A stretch of DNA of 31,851 nt from JBKPCD01 sp046727175 (lineage in GTDB: Bacteria; Acidobacteriota; Vicinamibacteria; Vicinamibacterales; 2-12-FULL-66-21): NCBI GenBank assembly GCA_046727175.1, contig JBKPCD010000067.1:1-31851 (forward strand). Reading direction: 5' to 3'. The notes below the pieces were generated by a model. It ran no database searches. It saw nothing but the letters and a program-made list of their open reading frames with translations, and was not told where the DNA came from. This document shows positions 23,705-31,851 of this stretch, piece by piece (position 1 is the first letter of the stretch; each line of letters opens with the position of its first letter). Both the position numbers and the translations under genes were made by a program.

Positions 23705-25932
23705 TCATGGCGGCCCACACGCCGGCGTCGCCTGCGGCGTCCAAATCGGTAGCGCCGCGAGCCTCGCTCGCGCCAACATCGAATTCAACTCGGCGACATT
23801 GGTCGTCTGCAGTCGGCGCAGACTCTCGAGCGTAACGTCGATCGCGCGACAGGGGCCGTCAACGCCGGCGATCACGCTCGCTGTCGGCTGCTGATCGCCG
23901 ACAAGCATGTCGTTGAGGCGCCTGCCGAGATCGCGGTGAGCGATTGCGAAGCCGGCGGGCCCGTTCGCGAGTGGCGCCAGGGCCGCCTCGAGTGTCTGCA
24001 CGGACTTTGCGATCTGCTCCGCCGCCGCAGTGCTCGTGGCCTCCTTCGTCCGTGCGGCGAGCGCGTCCCGCAACTGCTGCAGGTAATTGAAGGCGTGATA
24101 GGTCGTTGTGATGCCCGCGACCATGCGTTGCTGGACCTTGAGCTGTGCCGCGAGCGCAGCGCTCGAGACGGGAACCCGGGGATCGGGGACGACGGTGAGC
24201 GTCTGCGAATAGTTCCGGCCGTCCACGTGATCGATCCGCCTGGTGCAGGCGAGCCAACACCGCCCGGTGGTGTTGGCGGTGGTGGCGCGGTGCCCGGCGG
24301 GACCGCCAGATCGGGACTGATCGCGCGCCACGTCTCCCCCCGATCCGTCGACGCGAGCACGTGCTGCGCAGCCATGTACAGCGTGTGCGGATCTTTCGGC
24401 GAGAACGCGAGCGGCGGCGCACCGCCGAAACGGTCGTCGGGCGCAGGCTGGTAGAGGACGATGACTTGACCGGTCACGCGATCGTACCGGCGGAGCACGT
24501 GATACCAGCCCTGCGTGTACATGTATCGCTTGTCGAGCGGGTCGGCGATCAGGAATCCATTCTCAAAGCCGCCAGCCGGATACCAGTCGTTCGGCCGAAT
24601 CTCGCCGAAGTCGCTGCGGCTGACGACGCAGGCGGTGCCCGAATCCTGTTGCGGTCCGCAGACGTGGTAGGGGAAGTCGTAGTCGGTCGACACACGATAG
24701 AACTGGCCGTTCACGACCCCGTAGTACGGCGTCCACGATTCACCGCCATCGACCGAGATCGATATGCCCTGATCGACGCCGGCGATCATGCGCCTGGAGT
24801 TCGTGGGATCGATCCAGAGGAATCGCGGGTCCGCACCGCTCGGCGCGCCCCAGTAGGCCGCGACGTGCCGGCCGCCATCGGTCGAGCGGTAGATCGCGGT
24901 GCCCATGAGATACACGACATCAGGATTCTGCGGGTCCGCGTAGATCTTTCCGCCTGCGCTCGCGAGTTGGCTCGTGCCAAACGTCCACGTCTCTCCGCCG
25001 TCGTCGGACCGATACAAGCCGCGGCCGAGACCTCCCCTGCCTCCGCCGCGACCGCCTGCACCCGCCAACGCATACAGCCGTCTCCCATGCGTGTTGGATG
25101 CGACTGCCAACGCAAAGATCCGCGCGCCATCCGGCAGACCAGTGCCACCGACTGGCTGCCAATTCACGCCTCCATCCACGGACTTGTAGAGGCCAGTCCC
25201 GGCGACGGGAGGCTGCGACGCAGCCAGGCCGCCGCCTCCGCCGAGCAACGCATAGACGATCTGCGGATCGAAGTGATCGTCATGTACGTCGGATGCGCCT
25301 GACGAGCCGTCGGCAGGAAGGACACGCGTCCAGGTCCGACCGCCATCGGTGGATCGATAGACGCCTTGCTCGGCGTCATTGTCGTTTCCAACGGCTGGCC
25401 CGGACGCACCCGGCATACCCGCACGGGCGCCACCGGACGGCGTCGCGCGCGGCCCTTGCGCCGCGACCAGAACATTGTTGGCGTTGCGTGGATCAACGAT
25501 GATGCCGCCGATGTATTGCGACCGCACCAGCCCGATGTTCGTCCACGTTTTTCCGGCGTCGGTTGACTTGTACACACCCTTTCCGGTGCTGAACGACCAG
25601 CCAGAGAGATTCCCTGTGCCCACGTACACGATCATCGCGTCCGAGGGGGCGACGGCGACCGCGCCAATCGATGCCACGTGCACGTCGTCGAAGATCGGCT
25701 TCCACGTGTTGCCGCCGTTCGTGGTCTTCCACACTCCGCCCTCGGGCATGCCCGCGTAATACGTGGTCGGATCGCCAGGCACGCCGGTGGGCGCGGACAC
25801 GTAGCCGGAGCGTGGCGGTCCGATGTTGCGCCAGCGCAGCCCGGCGAAGTACGACGGGTTCACCTGCTGCCCGCGCAGCGGCGCGAGCGCGAACACCGCG
25901 ATGGCGGTCAGAAGCACGATTGCTCGTCGCAT
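23705..25932 (-). pseudogene. Sortilin/VPS10-type BNR-repeat secreted protein, internal deletion and frameshift
   Basis: Large exported propeller protein with glycosidase-like BNR/Asp-box repeats (GVWKTTNGGNTWKPIF, GVYKSTDAGKTWTNIG, GLYRSDDGGETW). ATG 25932 is supported by AAGGAG just upstream and begins a signal peptide (MRRAIVLLTAIAVFALAPL). The frame is sound to PAPGGSIT at about 24232, then becomes Arg/Ser-rich noise. One frame over, the genuine C-terminus resumes as HVDGRNYSQTLTVVPDPRVP and a long helical tail (YLQQLRDALAARTKE) ending at 23705. The family is usually about 1,000 residues; about 750 remain, so roughly 0.8-0.9 kb encoding propeller blades is missing at the joint. Called broken unless reads show otherwise. 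Confidence 0.8.
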
Positions 25933-26073
25933 GAAAGCTCCTTGCGGTATGAATTGACTACTGAACTGATTCGGGTTTTCTGCGCCGGATCGTACACGCA
26001 ACATCTTCGAGAACGCGAGTGTTGCGACAAGTCCACGTGAACGGAATACGGCCGGCGGGACGACGCCCCCGGT

Positions 26074-27108
26074 CTATTGCGAGATGCGAGTCAGAAATGC
26101 CCCGGCAACTTCGACGTCCTCGAGCGTGACGATATCGAGGTAGCCGTCGATCGACAGCAGTCCCTCGATCGGCGCCTCGTCCAGGCGCAGCAACATGATC
26201 CGTTCGGACTCGCGGCCCTTGATCAGATCCCGGACGACACGCCACTCGAGCCCGCACCACTCTTTCTGTTCGTACTCGGCGCAGAGGAGGATCACGAGCA
26301 ACTCGGATTCTGCTTTGTAGATGTTTTGCAGGTACAAATCGAGATTCGGCCGGGCCAGTTCCGCCCGGTACCATCGGTCGTAGAAGATGGCGTCGTTGCC
26401 GAGGGTTCGTGCGAGGACGGTCGCGATCCCTTCCGCGCGTTCGCGGACGTCGCCGGGAAACGAGAGCGCCACGCGGAATCGTCTCCCTGGGGCCGTGGCA
26501 ACGGGAGCGTGAGCGGGCGGTTCGACTTCGATCGTTGGACCGATCGTGAAAACCCGGCCTCTGGACCGCCATGCGCCAATGAGGGCAATCACCGACAGGG
26601 CGACGAGCGACACGCAGCCGTAGTAATAGCGCTCGAGACGACTGGCATGACGTTCCAGCGCAGCTGGCTGCCAAACCAGCTGCGGCTGGCCGGCTGTCTT
26701 TCTCACGAACTCCTGTGCGGTGGTGCTCGGGGACAATTTCCCGAATTCAGTGAGGTCGTCCTCGGTTCCGACGACGACATTGATGCCTTCGACTTCAACG
26801 CTGTACCGTGAGCGCTGCGCGTTGTACTTCAGCAAGGTCGCGCCAAGCGCGAGCAGAGAGGCGAGCGCCAGGCCAGCCCAAAGTGGCCAATGCTTCCGCT
26901 GCGGAAACCGGCCCAGTGCGTAGACGCACGATACCAGGACGACGAGAACAGCGACGGCCGCGGTTGCGGCGGGTACGAGCCGGTGTGACGCCTGTAGATT
27001 GATGGGCGGATACAGCAGCACGCCGGATCCGGCAATCACCAGCGCGGCGACGCCGTACGTGACCGCGGATCGGACCCCGCGTTCCCGAACCGACTGGAGC
27101 AATGTCAC
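26074..27108 (-). CDS. Four-TM membrane protein with C-terminal TIR domain
   Basis: 344 aa. Hydrophobic segments lie at about 15-34, 46-65, 75-93 and 161-180. Positive residues cluster at the N-terminus, in GRFPQRKH (66-73) and in RSRGR (181-185), so the positive-inside rule puts both termini in the cytoplasm and residues 94-160 in the periplasm. The TIR domain (about 210-330) begins RRFRVALSFPGDVRERAEGI, contains AIFYDRWYRAEL and LLVILLCAEYEQKEWCGLEW, and has Glu288 in the position of the NADase catalytic Glu. Its ATG overlaps the stop of the ankyrin gene (ATGA), so the two are one translationally coupled unit. TIR domains either hydrolyse NAD or scaffold signalling; which applies here is unknown. 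Confidence 0.85.
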   Translation of the reverse strand: MTLLQSVRERGVRSAVTYGVAALVIAGSGVLLYPPINLQASHRLVPAATAAVAVLVVLVSCVYALGRFPQRKHWPLWAGLALASLLALGATLLKYNAQRSRYSVEVEGINVVVGTEDDLTEFGKLSPSTTAQEFVRKTAGQPQLVWQPAALERHASRLERYYYGCVSLVALSVIALIGAWRSRGRVFTIGPTIEVEPPAHAPVATAPGRRFRVALSFPGDVRERAEGIATVLARTLGNDAIFYDRWYRAELARPNLDLYLQNIYKAESELLVILLCAEYEQKEWCGLEWRVVRDLIKGRESERIMLLRLDEAPIEGLLSIDGYLDIVTLEDVEVAGAFLTRISQ

Positions 27109-28148
27109 CGAAGGATCAGATCGAAACGCGTCGAGCGATTGCGGCTCACGGAAATCGGTTTCGCGTCGCTCAGGTCACGCCCGTCAGCCGAGCGCGCGAC
27201 GATGACATAATCACCAGCGGGGATTGGTTCCTCGACGACGGCCGTCGCCGCCGCGAACTCTTTCCACTGGCTCGCCACATTCGGGACCTTCTCGAGAAGA
27301 TCCCAGAAGAAGCGCTCAAGGTACCGGACGCGAAGCCCCCGACGTTCGCTGCCGTCAGAGAGCAAAGTCCGGATCGAGATCCTTATTTCGCCGAAGGCTC
27401 TCCCGGGACTGCTCAGGCAGTCCTGCAACTTGGTTTCGAGATCGCCGGCAACAGTGGTCAGCGCATCGTTATCGGCGCGCTGTATTGCCCATTCGAGCGC
27501 GTTGACGTCCTGCGTGAGGCTCGAGGCGAGCGACGGAGGCCGCCGCGGCGGAGGAGATGGCCACCGCTGCCGCAGGATCTCCGCGATCGCGCCGATGCGG
27601 TGCAGGCGATTACGGTCCATCCGCGCGCGAGCAGCTGGAGTACCGTACGTCCTGGCGATGTTTTCGAGCGCCATGAGCGCGACGAGTTCGGGCAGCGACC
27701 AGTCGGGCGTGAGCGTGAATTCGCGCCGCTCGGCGTCCTCGAGTAACGCTCGCAGCGATTCGCTGCGATTCAGCGCAGCCGCGAGCTGCGCGAGTGTTCG
27801 TCCTCGTCCATCGCGCCATCGGGCGTGGGCGCCGGCCTCCAACAGGAGCCGGGCGATGCCCTCGTCACCCTGTCGAATCGCGACGAGCAATGGCGATTCG
27901 AACTTATCTACCTGGCGGGAGTCGGAAGGGGCGGCGACAGTCACGTTGATCTCGTTCGGATCGGCGCCCTTCCGCAATAGCTTACGAACGTCCGCTTCAT
28001 CGTGCCGTCGCACCGCCGCCATCAGCGGGCTGATCGCCAACTCGAACTGACTGGCGGTTGGAGTAGCCGCTGCGGGCATCAAGGTGGTCCCGACTGCGGT
28101 CGTCGACGTCACTATTCTCAGCGTGAGAGCCACCAACGGGGTGTTCAT
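27105..28148 (-). CDS. Ankyrin-repeat protein, probable partner of the TIR protein
   Basis: 347 aa. Start ATG 28148 with AGGAG 9 nt upstream. Residues 1-32 resemble a weak signal peptide (TTAVGTTLMPAAATPTA). Ankyrin-type repeats follow: SPLMAAVRRHDEADVRKLLR with KGADPN, then SPLLVAIRQGDEGIARLLLE with AGAHARWRDGRGRTLAQLAA. A helical middle (about 150-260) is followed by a C-terminal beta-rich region with IPAGDYVIVARSADGRDL and VSRNRSTRFDLIL, similar in style to PEGA or carboxypeptidase-regulatory sandwiches. The gene precedes and overlaps the TIR gene by 4 bp. If exported, it would lie on the same side of the membrane as the TIR protein's 94-160 loop. No named family covers the whole protein as far as I can see. 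Confidence 0.75.
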   Translation of the reverse strand: MNTPLVALTLRIVTSTTAVGTTLMPAAATPTASQFELAISPLMAAVRRHDEADVRKLLRKGADPNEINVTVAAPSDSRQVDKFESPLLVAIRQGDEGIARLLLEAGAHARWRDGRGRTLAQLAAALNRSESLRALLEDAERREFTLTPDWSLPELVALMALENIARTYGTPAARARMDRNRLHRIGAIAEILRQRWPSPPPRRPPSLASSLTQDVNALEWAIQRADNDALTTVAGDLETKLQDCLSSPGRAFGEIRISIRTLLSDGSERRGLRVRYLERFFWDLLEKVPNVASQWKEFAAATAVVEEPIPAGDYVIVARSADGRDLSDAKPISVSRNRSTRFDLILR

Positions 28149-28356
28149 GACAGACTCTCCTCGCCTGAAATATCGGCTCGTCCTCCGTCGAGCATCTCAG
28201 GTGACCCGATGAATGGCCGCGGGGCACATCCAGGGACAGCAGTGTATACGGCATCTCGGGGACTTGGTACCGCGGCTCGAAGCGGGCGCGGAAGCCGGGG
28301 AGACGCTCGTTCGATATACGCTGGCCGCGAGAATCTGATGTCATGTTATGGAACCT
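28149..28356. other. Upstream region of the ankyrin-TIR pair
   Basis: About 200 bp between the ankyrin start and element B. It must hold the pair's promoter. I see no gene, no clear -35/-10 and no strong palindrome. Confidence 0.4.
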
Positions 28357-28519
28357 AACAGGCACTGAAAAACCGCGGCCAGCGAGGTTCACCGGTTCCC
28401 CGTTCCTGGTTCCCGGTTCGAAAGTGCTGGTTCTGCGCCGTAATCAGAACCAAGAAACCGGGAACTGGGAACCTGTGAACCGGGAACCTCACGCAGGATG
28501 CTTTTTTCAGCATCCTGCT
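28357..28519. repeat. Composite palindromic element B (hairpin-capped GGTTCCC repeat)
   Basis: About 160 bp with the same plan as element A. The left cap is a degenerate copy of the hairpin motif starting CAGGCACTGAAAAACC (28359-28382). The right cap is a perfect one, CAGGATGC-N8-GCATCCTG (28494-28517), in reverse orientation. The arms consist of GGTTCCCGGTTC-like words (about 28386-28420) and their complement GGGAACC (28457-28488). The centre has its own perfect hairpin, GGTTCTG-N9-CAGAACC (28429-28451). A gene remnant starts directly after it. Confidence 0.8.
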
Positions 28520-28520
28520 A

Positions 28521-28722
28521 ACGGTTCAGGAAGTCACACGCCTGGCGAACGGGAACACGATCATCAACAACTGGCCCGGAAGCGTGCCGGAGCAAGACTG
28601 GCCGACGGTCGTGCAGTTGATCGAGGTTACCCATGACAAGAAGGTCGTCGGGGCGCTGCGCGACTGGACAACGCTCGGGCCGGCGTCGTCAACGCAGCTG
28701 CTGGATCAGCCGGCTCGACGGA
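28521..28722 (+). pseudogene. 3' remnant of a secreted repeat-protein gene
   Basis: In one frame the bases read TVQEVTRLANGNTIINNW ... VQLIEVTHDKKVVGALRDW followed by TTLGPASSTQLLDQPA. This is the style of the C-terminal end of PQQ/NHL-like propeller proteins, where such phrases recur per blade. No start or upstream coding sequence exists; the fragment begins within a few bases of element B. It then runs into meaningless sequence antisense to the cupin gene. Most likely a decayed gene end. The family name is uncertain. Confidence 0.5.
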
Positions 28723-28802
28723 AAGGCGCGAATTGCAGCGCTGAGCGACAGCGGGTTCTGGATCTTCGTGAGAAACCCGAAGCGCCAGGTCGCGGGTCGC
28801 GT

Positions 28803-29168
28803 TCACGGCCACAGCGGTGGTTGGGCCGGCACGGTGGCGTGCCGGCCCCAGTCGGCCCGCACCGGCGAGAAGACATCGATAGCTACTGCACCTTCGCGGC
28901 CGGCGACCACGTCGTGCGGAACGTTGGAAGGGATCACGTACGTGTCACCGGCTACGAGCTCGCGGCGTTCGCCGCCGATCCTGAACGTCATGGAGCCCTG
29001 CACCACCATGCCGAGCTGCTCATTCTGGTGAGAGTGCTCCGAAACGACGCCGTTCGGCGAGAGCTCGACGACGGCCATCGTGATCTGCGCTCCCTGAACG
29101 ACACGGGCGAGCACGCCTGGCCAGATTGCAAGCGGACCAAGCTGCGAAAGGTTTGCGAATGCGGACAT
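28803..29168 (-). CDS. Single-domain cupin protein
   Basis: 121-aa small beta-barrel protein. Cupin motif 1 is EHSHQNEQLGMVVQG, giving two His and one Glu for metal, then GDTYVIPSNVPHDVV supplies the last His. ATG 29168 (MSAFANLSQLGPLAIWPGVL) is chosen as the start nearest the fold; upstream in-frame codons extend into the AT-rich promoter area of the receptor gene. Likely a cytoplasmic metal-binding sensor or small-molecule enzyme; the substrate is unknown. It diverges from the TonB-dependent receptor. Confidence 0.85.
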   Translation of the reverse strand: MSAFANLSQLGPLAIWPGVLARVVQGAQITMAVVELSPNGVVSEHSHQNEQLGMVVQGSMTFRIGGERRELVAGDTYVIPSNVPHDVVAGREGAVAIDVFSPVRADWGRHATVPAQPPLWP

Positions 29169-29243
29169 GCCGGCAACACTACCACACCGGAAACGCCAAG
29201 GCGCGCAGGTGACGTTGAGCGTTTCAATACGGTTTAAGTCGAT

Positions 29244-29273
29244 TTGATTCACGAATCTATTCGACATAGATTC
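29244..29273. promoter_or_regulatory. Palindromic operator-like site and putative promoter before the TonB receptor
   Basis: A perfect interrupted palindrome GAATCTAT-TCGAC-ATAGATTC spans 29253-29273, 18 bp before the GTG start. A further GATTC half-site just upstream forms GATTC-AC-GAATC. TTGATT (29244-29249) and TAGATT (29267-29272) with 17-bp spacing make a plausible sigma70 promoter overlapping the palindrome, as expected for a repressor site. Confidence 0.5.
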
Positions 29274-29290
29274 TGGACTACGGAGGACGC

Positions 29291-31851
29291 GTGGTCCGGA
29301 TTCGTTCAGGTCGTGTATCCGCTGCGATGGCAATGCTCACACTTTGCGTAGCCGGATCGGCGATCGGCCAGATCGCGGCTGCGGCGCTCGTCGGCGAGGT
29401 CTGCGATGAGAGCGGCCGCGCGCTGCCTGGCGTCAGCGTCCAGGTGATCGAGGAGGCGTCGAACCGGGCCCGCACTGTGGAAACGGCTGCCGACGGAGTC
29501 TTCCACGTGTCCGGCCTTTCACCAGGAGAATATCGACTGGTTGCAACGCTCGACGGCTTTCGTCGGCTCGATCGCCGGGGCATCCGGCTCACCACCGGCG
29601 AAACCATAAGGATCGATCTGGAGCTGCAGCTTGGTCGCGTGCACGAGAGCGTCAACGTCACCGCCGACGCGCCGATCCTCAAGCAGGACAGCGCAAGTCT
29701 CGGTGCGGTTGTCGATCACGAGCGCGTCGAGCAGCTTCCCTTGAACGGCCGCACGTTCATCGTCCTTTCAGCGCTCGCCCCTGGCGTCGCGCTCCCGCCC
29801 GGTTCCTCGCTTCCGCGAATAAACGGCGGTCGGCCACGGACGAACGAGTACCTCTTCGACGGGATTTCCGTCTTGCAGCCGGAGCCCGGGCAGGTCGCGT
29901 TCTTCCCTGTCATCGATGCCATTCAGGAATTCAAGATCGAGAGCAACAGTCCGCCCGCGGAGTTCGGGAGGTTCAACGGCGGCGTGGTCAACCTCACGAC
30001 GAAGTCCGGCAGCAACGAGCTGCGCGGCGATGTCTTCGAATTCTTCAGGCACGAGGCGCTGAACGCGCGCAACTTCTTCGCGCCACCCGGGCCGAAGCCG
30101 CAATTCCGGCGGAACCAGTTCGGCGGCGTCGCGGGCGGTCCGCTTCGGGCGGATAGAACGTTTCTGTTCGCAGACTTCCAAGGCCAGCAACAGGTCGTTG
30201 CCCGCACTGCGATCTCGACGGTGCCGACCGAGTTGCAGCGGCAGGGTATCTTCACGGAAGCGATCGCCGGCCGCGTTCCCACGCTTTACGATCCAGCGAC
30301 GACGTCGGACAGTGGTGGAACCGTTACGCGATCTACGTTTCCGGCCAACACGATTCCGCGAGAGCGCTTCGATCCGGTATCACAGGCGCTCCTCGCTCGA
30401 TATCCGCTGCCCACGAGCGCCGGCACCGCCAGCAACTATCGCCGGATCGCCGACGAAACGATCAGTCAGAACCAGTTCGACGTTCGGATCGATCAGCGTC
30501 TGCGCCCGGACGGCGACTACCTCTTCGGCAGGCTGTCGCGCCTCGACGAGAGGTTCGTGCCGGCCACGCCGCTCCCGGACGGAAGCGGCGCCACGAGCGG
30601 AACGCTGGGCGCTCAGGACACTCGCGCATGGTCCTTCGCTTCGAGCTACCAGCGACTGTTCTCGCGGACGCTGCTGAACGAGCTCCGCTTCGGCGACACA
30701 AGGCGACATGTCGCCCGCGACGCCGTGAGTTTATCGAATGGACCGGCTGCGGATCTCGGGTTGCCCGGGATTCCCGGGAACGCCAGGTTTCCGCGCACGC
30801 TGCCGACGTTTCTGATCGCGGGATATCAGCAGCTCGGGTCGCCGCCAAACACGGCCACGGACTTCGGCACGAGCGTCACCCAGATTTCGAACACGCTGAC
30901 ATGGACGAAGAACACGCACACGATCAAGGCCGGCGCCGATCTTCGCTGGTCGCGTCTGAACGTCGTGCAGCCTCCTTCCCCAACCGGATCGTTCCAGTTC
31001 AGCAACCTCTTCACCGATCTCCCTGGTGTGTCGAATACCGGCTCTCCGCTCGCAAGCTTTCTGCTCGGGCAGGTGCAGACGTTTTCCATCGACCTGCAGC
31101 AGGACGAGATTCGCAATCGAGCGCGCACACAGGAGTACTTCGTACAGGATGACTGGCGAGTCTCGACACGCTTGACGCTCAATGCAGGCGTTCGATACAC
31201 ACTGAACTTTCCGTCGTTCGAAGAGCACGATCAGAGCGCCGTCTTCAACCTGCAGACCCACAGGCTCGATTACCTCGGACGCGACGGGAACCCTCGATCG
31301 GCGCGTGTGCTTCACAAATCGAACTTTGGTCCGCGGCTCGGGATCTCCGCTCGCATTGCAGACAAGGCCGTCCTGCGGACTGGATACGGGCTCGTGTGGA
31401 TCGAGCAAGCCGGAATCACCACACCCTTTACGACGCCGGTCTTCCCGTTCCTTCAGACCGTTTCAGAGCGAACCCTCGATAACCTGACGCCTGCCTTCGT
31501 GCTGGCGAATGGGCCGAGCATCGCCCCGATTCCACTCACGCCTGACGCCGGCCTCGGGCAGGGCGTCTTCAGCGTGGACCGCGATCTCGGTTCCGGCTAC
31601 GTTCAGCAGTGGAACGTCTCGTTCCAACGCCAACTCGGCGCGCACATATCCGCAGAAGTGGCGTACGTTGGATCGAAGATCACACGTGTCGGCATCCCGG
31701 ACACGAACCTCAATCAGCTGACCGTCGACCAACTGGCGCTCGGACCGGCCCTGCTCGAGCGCGTGCCGAACCCGTACTTCGGTATCATTCCGCGCAGCTC
31801 GTCGCTGGGGGATCCGACGACGACGGTCGCGCAGCTGCGGAAACCCTATCC
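29291..31851 (+). CDS. TonB-dependent receptor with carboxypeptidase-regulatory domain, 3'-truncated by window
   Basis: Oar/SusC-like outer-membrane transporter; 853 codons are visible and the frame is open at the window edge. GTG 29291 follows GGAGGA closely and gives a signal peptide (SAAMAMLTLCVAGSAIGQIA). Residues 35-115 are a CarboxypepD_reg-like fold (LVGEVCDESGRALPGVSVQV, GVFHVSGLSPGEYRLVATLD). The plug follows, with VEQLPLNGRTFIVLSALAPG, YLFDGISV and GGVVNLTTKSGSNELRGDVF. The barrel then begins (NQFGGVAGGPL, DDWRVSTRLTLNAGVRYT, NFGPRLGISARIADK, YVQQWNVSFQRQL). Such receptors in Acidobacteriota are thought to import or export glycans, peptides or metal complexes. The frame is clean throughout, unlike several neighbours. 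Confidence 0.93.
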   Translation, partial: MVRIRSGRVSAAMAMLTLCVAGSAIGQIAAAALVGEVCDESGRALPGVSVQVIEEASNRARTVETAADGVFHVSGLSPGEYRLVATLDGFRRLDRRGIRLTTGETIRIDLELQLGRVHESVNVTADAPILKQDSASLGAVVDHERVEQLPLNGRTFIVLSALAPGVALPPGSSLPRINGGRPRTNEYLFDGISVLQPEPGQVAFFPVIDAIQEFKIESNSPPAEFGRFNGGVVNLTTKSGSNELRGDVFEFFRHEALNARNFFAPPGPKPQFRRNQFGGVAGGPLRADRTFLFADFQGQQQVVARTAISTVPTELQRQGIFTEAIAGRVPTLYDPATTSDSGGTVTRSTFPANTIPRERFDPVSQALLARYPLPTSAGTASNYRRIADETISQNQFDVRIDQRLRPDGDYLFGRLSRLDERFVPATPLPDGSGATSGTLGAQDTRAWSFASSYQRLFSRTLLNELRFGDTRRHVARDAVSLSNGPAADLGLPGIPGNARFPRTLPTFLIAGYQQLGSPPNTATDFGTSVTQISNTLTWTKNTHTIKAGADLRWSRLNVVQPPSPTGSFQFSNLFTDLPGVSNTGSPLASFLLGQVQTFSIDLQQDEIRNRARTQEYFVQDDWRVSTRLTLNAGVRYTLNFPSFEEHDQSAVFNLQTHRLDYLGRDGNPRSARVLHKSNFGPRLGISARIADKAVLRTGYGLVWIEQAGITTPFTTPVFPFLQTVSERTLDNLTPAFVLANGPSIAPIPLTPDAGLGQGVFSVDRDLGSGYVQQWNVSFQRQLGAHISAEVAYVGSKITRVGIPDTNLNQLTVDQLALGPALLERVPNPYFGIIPRSSSLGDPTTTVAQLRKPY

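Noticed and set aside
26074..28148. Thoeris-type defence system
   Set aside because: No ThsA-like SLOG/SIR2 partner; the neighbour is an ankyrin protein and the TIR is membrane-anchored.
28584..29237. 217-aa + strand protein
   Set aside because: Only its first part resembles a protein family; the rest is antisense to the cupin gene, so it is a gene remnant running into noise.
1..31851. tRNA or rRNA genes
   Set aside because: No T-arm/acceptor combination or conserved rRNA stretch was recognised on either strand by eye.

Overview
This window is high-GC, gene-dense bacterial DNA that most resembles an Acidobacteriota genome, probably the Vicinamibacteria group. The evidence is the combination of families: an Oar-like TonB-dependent receptor with a carboxypeptidase-regulatory domain, tandem BACON-domain lipoproteins, a CBM9/DUF5916 outer-membrane protein, a sortilin/VPS10-type repeat protein, and an ECF sigma factor next to a Ser/Thr kinase-TPR protein. 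This assignment is inference from gene content. I saw no rRNA, tRNA, CRISPR array, transposase or phage gene.

Layout. 1-3.5 kb: 3' part of an RND efflux permease and its membrane-fusion adaptor, whose last codons are shifted by a C5 run. 3.5-5.6 kb: an exported LMW-phosphatase/ArsC-like protein with Lys in place of the P-loop Arg, then a DUF5916 gene with a large internal deletion. 5.7-7.4 kb: a ubiquitin-like/Mut7-C RNase protein and an APH(6)-type kinase. 7.5-12.2 kb: two divergent paralogous lipoproteins built of nine and seven BACON repeats. 12.2-16.4 kb: small genes (106-aa protein, GNAT, zinc ribbon, methyltransferase, 61-aa protein) and a HAD-IIB phosphatase fused to a P-loop ATPase. 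16.8-21.5 kb: a DUF155/Rmd1-like membrane protein, a class-B-type acid phosphatase, an unknown protein and a GSDH-type sugar dehydrogenase. 21.6-26 kb: broken sigma factor, kinase/TPR and VPS10 genes. 26-28.2 kb: an ankyrin-protein gene overlapping a membrane TIR-domain gene by 4 bp. 28.3-31.9 kb: a palindromic repeat element, a gene remnant, a cupin and the 5' part of a TonB-dependent receptor.

Most notable. (1) The ankyrin + four-TM TIR pair looks like a two-gene module in which a periplasmic sensor could signal to a cytoplasmic TIR effector. It does not match a system I can name. (2) A family of short hairpins of the form CAGG...CTGAAAAA...CCTG occurs five times and caps two large composite palindromes whose inner arms are unrelated low-complexity words. 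(3) Four long genes or gene pairs carry internal deletion-type junctions and two more carry single-base frameshifts. That many in one window suggests either real decay or a systematic assembly problem.
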